DNA from: Spirometra erinaceieuropaei
Taxonomy: Eukaryota > Platyhelminthes > Cestoda > Diphyllobothriidea > Diphyllobothriidae
DNA: 64,000 nucleotides
Assembly (NCBI GenBank): GCA_902702965.1
Contig: CACRXP010000170.1
Span: forward strand, 684,412 to 748,411
Reading direction: 5' to 3'
Positions 1 to 11,300 of the stretch are shown piece after piece (the first letter of the stretch is position 1; every line of letters starts with the position of its first letter). Below the pieces are notes generated by a model that saw only the letters and a program-made list of their open reading frames with translations, was not told where the DNA came from and did no database searches. The position numbers were made by a program, and so were the translations under genes.

Positions 1-169
1 CCATGCATACTCTTGAAACTGGGCACAAATTCGCTTGGGATAAAACACGCATTGTCGGTTCCTGCCCATATAAGAAAGGCCGAGAATTCCTAGAAGCCAT
101 TCACTCTGATGATTCATGCATCAATCGACGCATCGACCTTGATACCATGTACACAAGTCTCAAAGAAAA
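1..169 (+). pseudogene. Penelope-like element family C, C-terminal coding fragment
   Basis: Reading from the ATG at position 3 gives about 55 residues containing TGHKFAWDKTRIVG, KKGREFLEAIHSD and INRRIDLD and ending at a TAA at 179-181. This is the characteristic end of the GIY-YIG endonuclease region of Penelope-like retroelements, downstream of the GIY-YIG core itself. The rest of the element lies beyond the window edge. Closely similar protein remnants lie on the minus strand near 23740-23790 and 54063-54345, so this is a family with at least three copies here. A hammerhead-like motif follows at 299-339, the expected place for a PLE 3' region. The assignment to PLEs is confident; the family label C is mine. 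Confidence 0.75.
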
Positions 170-298
170 ATGGAAAAGGTAATAGCCAATCACGACTTGA
201 CATCAGCCCACAGCATTAGCCTATCCTCAGTCATGACAGAGCAATATCGATTTTTTCGGCATTGTTTAAATTTTGACTGTTTCTTCACACTTACTACA

Positions 299-339
299 CG
301 TCTGAAGACGAGCTGGGGAACCAGACTCGAAAATTTACG
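299..339 (+). ncRNA. Hammerhead-ribozyme-like motif, PLE family C
   Basis: Stem I CGU 299-301 with ACG 337-339; core CUGAAGA 302-308; one extra C at 309; stem II GAG plus CUGG, a GGAA tetraloop, CCAG and CUC (310-328); GAAA 329-332; loopless stem III AA/UU 332-335; predicted cleavage after U336. AATAAA follows at once. PLEs are known to carry hammerhead motifs with very short stem III. The extra nucleotide before stem II departs from the textbook core, so activity is uncertain. Confidence 0.5.
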
Positions 340-345
340 AAATAA

Positions 346-1246
346 AGTTTGTTCATTTTCCCAAAGGACTCATTCTTCTTTGAAATATATATATATATTA
401 CTCGTCATGACTCTCCATTGCGTCGACTTCCTACCGGAGCAAGCATAACGCAAGCCTAAAGCCTGGAGACCCTGAAGGAGGCCATTAGATTTGCTCTTTA
501 TCAGGTTGGGCTGCAATATGTCTATAATGGAGGCGGATGTTCGAATTCCAGACATTTGTGCATGTAGGGATGCAAAGGACTTTTCGAGCCCTGGAACTAT
601 GCGTTAATTGTCTGAGCTATAGAACTCGCGCGGTAGTTCATCGTCAACCGACGCCAAACTGGTCGACCCAGTCTTCAACCTGCTCAGCCTGTCTCGCTTC
701 TGATGTAGATGACTATCTTGATGACTGCCAATTTAAACTAACGACCCGTTTCGAAGGTGTGGCCAGCCTCTTGTGCTTATTCGTCAGCCCGACGCACAGT
801 CAGTTTGTGTTGGTGTCTGCGCGATCCGAACATGCGTTTGGCCTGACCTGTGTTATTACAAGAATAGGTCGGGCACAGGATACGATACACTACTCATGAC
901 CGTTCCGTCGAAATTTAGTTGGTCTTCAATTTTCATGATCTTACAGATCATAGTAGCTTTGGTCTGTTGGGCAGTTCCAGCAGCTGGTCCCGCAGCAATG
1001 CCTGCGATCCACCGTTTCATGTGACTATCGCGACTCCCAATACCTGACTTCGATCTGCTTCGGTAGCTTTGGGCCGGTAGGGACTTCCAACACCTGGTCC
1101 CGCAGCAATGCGATCAGCCGCTTCTGAGTCGTCCTTTATGTTGCTGCCCTAACCTCTGACGTTGAACTCCTGCACAAGTTCTGAAGCATAGACGAATAAA
1201 CACATGCTTCCGGTGCTCGACTAGTCTTGTTCTCCCTGATTCGCAT
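346..1246. other. Intergenic stretch, weak tandem duplication
   Basis: No coding signal recognised. A short (AT)n tract lies near 382-400. A diverged duplication with a period near 110 bp links about 950-1016 with 1062-1127; both carry the string ctggtcccgcagcaatgc. Confidence 0.4.
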
Positions 1247-2167
1247 GATGTGCTATCTCGTGCTATGTCAACGAAAATTCTGAAATGCGTTTTCAATTCG
1301 GAAGGTTACTTAATAAAGGTTGTAATACAAATTATCATGTCACATAATGCCAAAATATTCCAGTCACGCCAGGATGCCGGCTTTCGAACGACCTCTTTAT
1401 CGACCGTTTTCCTAACCCATATTCTGCACAAAATGAGTACTTAAGTAGCGTGAATTTCCCCCCTCGATTTTCGATATCCGTATAAATGCAAATGCACTTT
1501 ATGGAAAATATACACAAAAATATTCTTTCTTGTATTTATGAGATAAGAAAATTGCGTCTTCTTTAAGTTTCATACTTGAAGAAAAAGTATCTTTCCGTTT
1601 TAAAGAGTTTTTTGGGGCCGTGAAATGTCCAGTCGTGCAGCACTGCATCAGCACGTTTATTAATGCCGCTTATAAAGTGGACAGCATGGTAGTATATAGA
1701 AATATCCGATTTCCCTTGCACAAAAACCGCGCAACTTGTAGTTTGGAACCCCCGAATGCAAGTGTTGCAGCAGGTCGTGTTCAAAACTTTTTGAGGATTG
1801 CGGCAGTCTTTATAACCGGAAAATACTCGTTCTTTAAGTGCAGAATTTAAGGAAGACGTAATTGGCCACTAAATGAGTAGAGGAAAGAATATATTGTTCC
1901 ATTTCTTCTGCAAAATATATTTGGACTTATAAGTGTGCTAAAAGTCAATGGGAAAAAAGTTATGCTACCTAGCAATCACTTTTGCGCGCAATATAATTTG
2001 TGCAAGCGGCCGACAAGAAGTTCATTTGAAAGCCGACATCCTGACATGTCTAGAATACCTGAACATTATGCGGTATAGTAATTAGTATTACAACCCCACC
2101 TGGATAGTAATTTGGAATTGAAAACACTTTTCAGAATTTCTATCAAAATTTCATGAAATAGCACATC
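1247..2167. mobile_element. Fold-back element with long inverted arms, copy 1
   Basis: The left arm (about 1247-1605) and the right arm (about 1800-2167) are diverged reverse complements of one another. Both outer ends carry gatgtgctat when read inward, followed by a shared block ending in aaattctgaaa. The central spacer (about 1606-1800) resembles the spacer of the better preserved copy at 55587-56563. There is no transposase ORF, so it reads as a non-autonomous fold-back or MITE-like DNA element. The superfamily is unknown. Confidence 0.6.
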
Positions 2168-4584
2168 TTTTGTGAATTTGAAATATGTCCGCCGCCTGTG
2201 TCTCGGTAGCCGGCTGCTTTATCATTGGCGTGGACTGGAAAACGTTTCCTCCCAGCGCCGTCGGCCGTCTGGAAGTCCAATCAGGGCGCGTGGACCTGGA
2301 ATTCCCGTCCGTCGAAGACGCATTTAGTCCGTGGCGCGCCTGACGGTGGTTGCGTTGGGCGGCTTTTTGGAGCAATGGTTTTCTGTAATACCTCTATTCG
2401 AAGGTGGAAGTCTACCTTCCATCACTCATCTTGCACGCCATAAGGTCCCAGGGTTGTTGGAGATAAGGCCATATTAGACACTAGATGACATTCTGTCGTA
2501 ACACTTCGAAGACTTGCTACCTTTCCCCAGGCAGCCTGTCTGGTGGATTGGTGCGGATGCATGCATAAAAGAAACACCATTACAGGGTGTGTGGCCGTTT
2601 GTTCGCCGTAGCCTCGAGCCTTTCTATTTAACATCAGTCGTTCGCTCACTGCTAACTCCAGACGCTCCCATCTGTCCACAGCTAGACCGGCCGGTATACC
2701 TCAATTTTCTTTGGTTCCTGCCCTCACATTTGCTTTTTTCGTCTCTATACTGAAGATAGAAAGACTCATGGAATGAGGTACTACTTAGTCAGTCAGTGTT
2801 CTGACTACGGAAAATTGGCCGTTTTGTGATACCATTGTGGTAAAATGCATGTGCAATAAAATGCCTACTAACTTAATTTCGGTACTACAATTCATTTTCA
2901 TAAACTATCGAATCGCCACGGAAAAGGGGTTAGTCATGTTCATTATTTACTGAGAGAAAATGTCTTATATAGTATACTAGTGTGCGTGTAACGTGATCAT
3001 TGTTTGTGAACTCCCTTGATATCAGAGAAGACATGTTTTAAGTCCTCATGTGTGATTATTAAGACTTAATGGCCGTGTCCCATTGAGGATTCGACGTCTG
3101 AGGCAACACATCACCTCATCCAAAGAAGACTTTTTGGCGAAACTTAAGATTCCACTGTACCGCTATCATCAGTAATCGGCGTAATTAGAATCAATCACCT
3201 TAAGCGCATGACTGAAATATTCTGAAATACCCAGTTTTCTTCAAGTTTTCCCGTTTAAGTAACTTCTCAAATATCACCTATTGTATTCCTTCAGATTTTG
3301 CACTCAAAATGAATCTCTTGTCCCCGATTAACCACATCGATAATGCCTTTTTCTAGCTAAGTACTTACAAAATAGTTTCGAACAATGGCAGACATGATGT
3401 TACTTTGTTTGGTTCTTGTAATGCCTCACAGCATCAATGAGCTGCCCACCCAAATCCCACTTCAGCAACACTTCGTCAAAGTTACTACCAGGTTCCACCA
3501 GTCCTCCTCTTTTTCGTTTGGAAAATCAAAAAGCACTTTTTGACGCCAAAAGCAATGCTTCCATTAACAGCTTGTTGCCACTAAGCGCAATTAGGATGAA
3601 AAGATGGACGTTCAGTGTATTCCCTCAAACAATTCGGAACAGGTTTATTCAACCATTATTGTCCTCTCTACTGGCTGGCTTGTTTATCAATCAACCCACA
3701 TAAATTTAAATGGAGCTCGGCAACGGTATAGAGGAGGGCCCCGCTTAACCCTCAGTAGAAGATGGATCGTGTCATATGGGGTTTTATCTTGGCATACATT
3801 TGCAGGTTGTTACTGAAATTCCACGGCCAACCACGATTACTTCCCACGATATCACACCTTAACTCAAACTTCGTTATTTTGTGAAATTTATTTTTTGTTT
3901 ATTGTTTAATTACTGCTCTCATTTCCGTTGTCGTACAACAACATAGGTTAAGACTTTCGGCATGAATTCGGGCAAATTTCATGTTTTATTTCATTTTGTT
4001 AGCTTACTGTCTAGCGTGCTGCCCCACCCGTAAAACTCCCTTTACCATAAATCACTTATGGCACGATCCACATTCTACTGACATCTAAGTGGGGTCCTTC
4101 TCAATACCATTGCCGGAACTGTGTCGTAGTTTCCACAAACGGCGTATACCAGTCGATCTTTCATGTACTTTTACCTCTGGTCTTCCATATGCCTTACTCT
4201 TGAATGGCCGACTTATGTGGCAAAATTCCGAAGAGTAGGCCACTTTTATCCATATTATAAACGTCCTCAGGTTGCCATCTGGAGGTGGTTCGACGTCACT
4301 TTTCCATTCCCTCTAATAGACCAGGGGTCGTTTTTGTCAGCTTCAGCCGCATCTCAGAATGCTACTACTACTACTACTACTACTTTTCAATTTGAACTTT
4401 GTAAATCATGCATCATGGACTCTGATATATCCTTCAGTAATATCATTATTTTGTTATGTATATATTCTCCTTAACTTACTACTGGTCGCTGTGTGACTGC
4501 CTGTGAGTGTTCAACATCGAATCTTGAGGAACAGCGGGACCAGCAAATCACGTAATCCGATCGGTGAATACGATTCCCATGCAC
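2168..4584. other. Intergenic, no recognisable gene
   Basis: AT-rich sequence with only short ORFs that lack codon bias or family motifs. A small (TAC)n tract lies at about 4363-4385. No repeat shared with the rest of the window was recognised apart from that microsatellite. Confidence 0.4.
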
Positions 4585-4866
4585 ACATATATATGATGGT
4601 AGGGGGCGCTCACCGACCGTTCTTACGGAACTCACTCGTTCCGTTGTGCTTTACGGGCTCTCTCTCGAGCCCAACCAGCAGCGGCGCATGATATAAGCAG
4701 TATGATATAACCGACAAACACAAGGGAGACTGGTGTGGCCATTTCTGGCTTCTTAGCCGTCGTCAGCCAGTCACACCCAATCCCGAAGTGTGGAACACCC
4801 GTGGCTCGAACTCGCGACCTGTTAGTTAGAAGTCCGCGCCTCTAACCACTGGACCACGAGCCCGTT
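4585..4866 (-). mobile_element. tRNA-headed SINE with hammerhead-like body
   Basis: Read on the minus strand, the unit starts with a tRNA-like head (about 4866-4795) with an A-box-like tggtccagtgg, an anticodon region cttctaa as in tRNA-Arg(UCU), and a B-box-like gagttcgagcc. The body follows, carrying a decayed hammerhead-like fold (about 4775-4728), then a conserved 3' part with gagcgccccctacc, and a short (AT)n tail. Related copies lie at 4890-4945, 33390-33850 (two facing copies), 35161-35379 and 49935-50250. The layout (Pol III head, ribozyme-like body, simple-repeat tail) recalls the schistosome SM-alpha SINE, which is known to carry a hammerhead. Confidence 0.65.
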
Positions 4867-4889
4867 GCCCTGTCGGTTTCGATCGGGAA

Positions 4890-4945
4890 TATACGATGGT
4901 AGAGGGCGCTCACCGATCGTTTTACGGAACTCACTCGTTCCAATC
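4890..4945 (-). mobile_element. SINE 3' fragment
   Basis: Repeats the conserved 3' segment of the tRNA-headed SINE (gagggcgctcaccgatcg on the plus strand), cut off after the ctcactcgttcc block and followed by unrelated DNA. Confidence 0.6.
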
Positions 4946-4975
4946 ACCCTTGTCTTTCTCCGTAAAAACATACTG

Positions 4976-4977
<2 letters not shown>

Positions 4978-5012
<35 letters not shown>
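4978..5012. repeat. (AT)n microsatellite
   Basis: About 17 AT units, next to SINE fragments whose tails are also AT repeats. Confidence 0.9.
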
Positions 5013-5016
<4 letters not shown>

Positions 5017-5300
5017 GCATTAGAAAGAAATCAATACTGTCATTTCATTCCACGACCTGGGTTGACATCATGTGGTGGTTGGTTGTGACCTACTTCGTCT
5101 TCCCTTGAGATTGTTATACACGGCGTCTAGTTCCATGTGCCGGTTAATTTTAATGATTCCTCGGAATGTATGGCCGTCAAATAGGGCTTGCGTAACATTT
5201 TCGTAGCCTAACTTTTGTTCGACTTTAAAATCTTTGTAACCAATCCGAATAATGTTTAATGATATCTAACGACTTCTGTGCTCCCCCTCCCCTTCCTCAG

Positions 5301-8300
5301 CTACACGGAACTGCACGTCTTACCTCCACCGATCTTCCCGATTCTGCCGCCAGCCTAGACCTTAAGCCCGCAACCTATGCACTGGGCGAGGCCGGTCTCT
5401 TTGGCGGAGTCGGTGATGGTGGCGGCTCCGGCAAATCACGCTTCCTGCCAGCCGTTGCTTCCTCCGCCGCCGCCGCCAAACGGCGTTCCCTCAAGCGCCC
5501 TCCTCCCTCGGACGAGACCAGTGCTGCTGTTGGCCCCGCGCTGGCAAACCACCACCACCTCCACCATCAGCAACAACCACCCAGTACCCACCCTCCCCTG
5601 CATCACCACCGCCACGTTTCCAGCCCCAGTCCGGAGTCCCCAGCAGTTTGTACTGGCAGCCTAGATACTGAATCGCTCTCGATGAGTCGGCAGACCTCCA
5701 CCGCTGTCTCCGCCACCACATCCCTCCCCGAGGCCAATGTGTTCCTGCCGCTCGCACAACAGCAGCAGCAGCAGCAGCGCAACCCTCCACCTTGTCTCTC
5801 CACCAGCTGTCGTAATTCCCAGCTCGTGGCGGAGACCAACCTTCAGCTCGTACGTTATCTCTTGTTTGCTATTCACTTTATAGCCCACTCGCCTATCGCC
5901 CCTCCCCGTGCTTGCGCGGGATGTGGTCTAAACGTCCTGGCCTGTATGATTTCCAACCGAAGGCATAACTCGATCCAGTCACTGTCACCGCCTTTAGTGT
6001 AGTATTCTTGGGGATATTTCTGATTGTGAGATCGGGGATTGCACCTGTAGATGTGGAATAGGAACCAGTTCGTGTGTGGCATGCGTGGGAGAACTTTTTC
6101 GCCTTCATCAGTCGCTGTGACCACACCTATTTTTTGTTCAACTAGCCTTTGTCGTTGCCCTCTGGAGCATTTACGGTGTGGGAGGTCGAGTGAAGTAGAT
6201 GCTTCACAGGTCCATCTCGACTTAGTTCATAGGCGAATCGCTACTCCGCCCACTTTGGGCGTCTGTGGTTCTCTTCCCTCGCAGCAGACGAGGTGTCGCG
6301 TGCGTAGAAATGTATACGTATGGGTAACATGGCATGTCATACTTGACAGCGCAGATGCCAACTAAGGGCCCAGATACGTATTTTGCCGATACGTTCTACC
6401 GCTGCAGAACAAAGCTGCGAGGGGTTCGCCTCGTCAGCTCGACGAGATCGAAATTCTTGCGAGAGATAATAACCGCCTGAGCCGTGAACTACTCGAGTCG
6501 TAGTTTTGCGGTCGTCAGTCGATTAACAAGCGTACTGATCTCTCTGCTCCATATTCTACGCTGAGACTTTGTCCAGGCAAGGTAGTTAGCTACACGGAGA
6601 GTGTGTGGATGACCACTGCTCCTGGTGCCAACGTCGGCGAACCAAATTGTCCGGCGCTTAGTAACTCGAATGTGGGCAATTAGTAAATCACCACACCTCA
6701 CATGCAACCATCTGCGATGAATGCGGAAGCCGATAATTTTGACAGGCATGCTGGCACACAGCGACTGCATACAGCAGCACCTGGCCAATCAGACAGTTAT
6801 CGCACCACCTTCCACCTTCTGCGATGCATTCGGAAGCTGGCAGTTGCGATAGGCATGCAGTGGCCTAGCAACTGTATCCTATAAATGCTGCAACACCTGT
6901 GCGACTCACTATTCCTCTCAGATTCAGTCTCTAATGATGGATCCGAGTGGAGATCCGAAACGCTAGAATAATAAAACTATTGTCCCAGCGACCACACCTG
7001 CCGCATCTTGCGCTCCAGTTGCTCCTGCGTGTGTCAACCGGACTGGTCAACTCCTCGCGACGCCTCGCCGAACGCAAACAGGCGGTCCATCGATGCAACT
7101 GTCTTATGTCCGCTTCTAGACGACCATCGCCGTAAGTGGAATGTCTCTCAAACACTCCCGAGGGCCCCCTTTGTTCGTGTTCCTCCCGCAGTGACGGCAT
7201 TTCTCAGCACACTGACTTCAGTGCGCGCTCCGAAGGCTAAAGTATTCTGCCATTGCCACGATAAGTTATCCACTCTCCTCTCCCCACATACGCGACTTCC
7301 ACAACTTCACTCTTCGAAAACAGCGATCCTAGCCCTCTTCAACCCATCACAACCTCTGATAAACACCCACTCCTGTCATTCCATCTAATGGCGAGCTGGT
7401 TAAATCCAAAAGAAGCATTCTGGTCCCAAAGATCCTTTGCGTCCTCATGCCTTTTATCATTTCTAAACCTCCATCGGTCATGTTTTTGACACAGCCAGTT
7501 TGAGCTCCCTTTTTGTGTGTGTGTCTTGTCAGGACCCCTCGCAGCAGCTGCCCGCACACTTCACGAGCCAACCCGTCGGCGGAATCCACCATGTGCAGCC
7601 GCTCTATCCGCCGCAGGCCATTGGACCGCCTCCTCCGCCGCCCCCACCATCCGACTGCTCCTCTCTGGTTGGCGGCGGTGGTGGCGTTGCCAGCGGCAAG
7701 TCGACCCCTCGGCAGCCAGCCAAGAAGCGTCTGGAGGCGCGCACTCCCACCATCGACGGGGTCCTGGACGATCTCGGCATTACCACCGACATTGGTCTGG
7801 CCGATATGAAGACGGGCACCGGCAATGGCTCCGGCGGCTTCCAGCTGCACACCGACACGCCTTTCAGTGAGTAGACTGTCCTTCTTCGTCATTTCCGTGT
7901 TTACATTTTTGCCTTCTCATGAATATCGCCAGCTGGTGGTGGTTCGTCAGGATGAGTCGGAAGGTTTCAGTGCACATTCCTCCAAAGAGAGGATATGGGT
8001 GGTGGTATCGGATTCCAAAGCCGGCTGCGCTGTTGCCTTAGATCCCACCTATTTGAAGTCCGAAAAGCCCGCCTGGGATGAAAAGAAGATCGTGCGTGGC
8101 ATGCCCAAATGGGCTGTTTAACTTTGTTAGTTACGACATCCGCGCCCACCTCCGGTCGTTTTGACTTTGTCTTACAAGATTGATATAGGACAGAGGTGGA
8201 CATCGTCGTTTTCGGCGGTCGGAATATTCTTTATTGGTCTCCGGCTGTTAAAACTACTGATTTGGCTGTGTTAGACGCTTTTTTAAAGATGATAGTGGGA

Positions 8301-11300
8301 AGAGACTAATTGGCAACTTGAAAAGGCGAGAGCTGCAAGAAGACGGGGCATATGCTGTGCAACAACTTTGGACTACAGCAGCAGTAGCAGTTACCCCTTC
8401 CCCCCCCCCCCCACCCCCGGTTTATATGGCGAACTGAGCAGAAGGACTGACCACGCGAAAGGACTTTCCTGGTTACACTTCAGAAGTGGATCAGACTTCA
8501 TTTGGACAAGCCCGCCCTTATTTGGACGCTTGTTTTCTTGCTTAGGTATTCGGTTATTCGTTCCTCCTACACGTAACGAGTAACTATTGCTGTAGGTCGC
8601 AGTGCTAACTTACCCATGAATTGATTTCGAAGCCTCCACTTCACTCGCTCCTTATGCGACAAGACAGAGTCAAGACTACTGAAGATTCACATCAGTGCAG
8701 AAAATTACCAAGGTAATCTCACGTCTCTGCTAGTCGTACACGTTAAGAATACACGCACGCGAACAACCAGACGTTAGGAGAATGGTCTCGGGTATTTCAG
8801 TGAAGTTGCCACTGCAGGGGGGGGGTTGGCTTTGCTGTCCTGATCCGAAGTGTAAGCGCTATGTGGGCATCGCAAGTGAAGTAAGCCGAAGGAGGACGCC
8901 GAAAATAGTTTTGTATAAAAGTAGCTAAAGCTAAAACGAAAAAGGGCAACCTGGTGTTTCGGCTTAGAGGCAGGGGTTAGTTTTAGGGTCTGGGTTAGTG
9001 TCAGGTTGAGAATTGAGTCTAGGGTTAGGGCTTGTGTTCAGTTTAAGGGATTCGGTTAAAGTTAGAGTTTGGATCGCGGTTTCGGTTTGCGTTAAGTTTC
9101 AAGGTTGGTATTAGGGTTAGGGTAGGGTTACGGTTAAGGTTAGGGTTAGGATTTCGGCCAGGGTTAAGTTTAAGCCTATGGTTAGGGCTAGGGTTTGTGG
9201 TAGGTTTAGGGTTAGATGTAGTGCTAAATTCAGGGTTTATAATCACGTTAAGGGTTGGGTTACGGTCAGGTTTACCGTTAGGTTTGGGGTATTGCTGCCC
9301 CGCGCGTCCTGTCAGCCAGGTCTTTTGCAGGGATTCTAGGCTTCCTTCAGCCTCGGCTACTTTCCACACTACCGACTTCAGAATCCCCCTTCGTCTTACT
9401 CTACTTTCAATGCACATGTTGCGCTTACACGGGAGTCCAGGACAGCGTAATCGACCCTTGCCAGCGTATTTTTTAGACTCGAACCGCCTAATCATTTACT
9501 GAATGTTTATTTTTAGTTGCAACGCCTATTTGCAGTCAGGACCGATCGATGAACAACACGTCATATATCCGTTGACTCAGACATTAACGGCGTTCTGCGT
9601 AGGGCGACCTATGACCCACTGAGTCCGGGTTGGAACCTGCGCCTATCCTTTTGTTGACCGTCGACGGCCAAAAGGCCAGAAACGTTCATTGCAGTAACCT
9701 AATTCTTTATTGGCAGCACTCCCACCAACTCGGTCATTCCTCTTTTGGCGCAGAGTTTTTGTCAAGTAGTAAAATTACATATTTTTATGCATGACGGTGT
9801 TGGCCGAGAGTTACACAAACGAATTTCATCTGATAGTTCAGTTAATAAGACGGAGCTTGGGCGTTGTGCTGAACTCTTTGAGTGTTTCATATTCCCCGAA
9901 ACTGTTTTCCGATCGTGATGTAGGGTGTTTTCACCCAGAGTATCTAAATCAGGCTCCATCACCCTTTAAACACGCCTGAGCGAAATGCCTTTTCATCTAA
10001 AATTTTACCGTTCTTCCCACGTTCGGCAATACGAGACCCAGCCACATCCATGTAACCTCTCTAATTCATTATCCGGTAAGATGTACGCATATCGGCCGTC
10101 CTCTCGATACTTTTGTCTTGTTTTGAGATAATACCGCCACGTTAGAGCTGTTGTTCCACCCTTTTACTGATGTCGGCTCCTTTTGTGCATCAGGTAAACC
10201 ATCCGCTCACACTGGCTTAGACGTAAGTTGTGTTTCGCATTTGCCGTCGTTTGGTCGTTATTTTGTTTTTGCCTACTTATTACTTCTAAGTAAGCGTTTC
10301 TTTTGCATATTTTACATTAGCCCCAATTCTCTGCCGGGCTGCTACCTGTCAGTCCTCGGCGGTGGCCAGTGCGTCGACTGCCTTCTCGTCGGCGCCGCCC
10401 AGCGGCCGGTTGAACTCCACAACTGAAGCCGATGATGCCAGTTGTGACGAAGAAATGAAGACCATCTTCTCAGCCCGTCGACACCGCTCAATGGTTCATC
10501 CTCCTAACATCTTGGAGACCTTCTCCATACAGGATATGAAGCATATCCAATCCAAGTTTCTGCAACAGGGCTACAGCATGGATCAGACTACAAACGGAGG
10601 ATTTATGCGGTATGTTTTTAGCTTTAACTTTGTTTTTTGTCTCCTGGTGGGTCTCAGGAATGCACAGGCCGCCTTTCTAACAACTAGACTATATAATTAT
10701 TATTGGCATCCCCTCAACAGTCGTGCGTGCAGTTGGAAAGATCAGGTTCCTGTTTGGTGTCGTTGTTGTTGCTGTTGTTCGGGAAAAGGCTTCCTCTAGG
10801 GATGGCTGGGATGTATGGGAATGTGAGCTGGGACGCGATGTGGTTGGGCGTCGAATAGGTCCGTAGGTCCAGAACTTCTTCTATGGCTTTATGTACTTTC
10901 TTGATTAAAATCCGAACTCCCCACGCATTCTCTGGCACAACAGTTAAATCTAACAGGCTGCGTGGAGTTCTCCCTTGACGGCAGTCAACGTTAGCTCTGT
11001 CGCAATGCTGGCTTGACTCTAGGCCACTGTTTGGAGGACAGATATCTCTTGTCTGTGTCCAACCGGGTCTGTGGGTGTGGCTACTTCGAAGGTCCGCCAT
11101 CAGTTACTCGGAATATGTCAGGGCCCGCTGGTCTCCTTCATCGAAGTCCACCAGGTTATCCGTCATTCTTGGACATACTGCGCAGACCCTATTCAAGCTG
11201 TTAGTCCATTCAGCTTTCCTGGGACTTCTGTCGTTCCGCGTCAATGACACCACAGGCATCACGGTTCTGGATGATTTGTGGGTATGTTTAAGGCCCTGTG

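Noticed and set aside
9043..9495. Minus-strand frame rich in Asn-Pro-Lys repeats
   Set aside because: It is a translation of the degenerate telomere-like tract.
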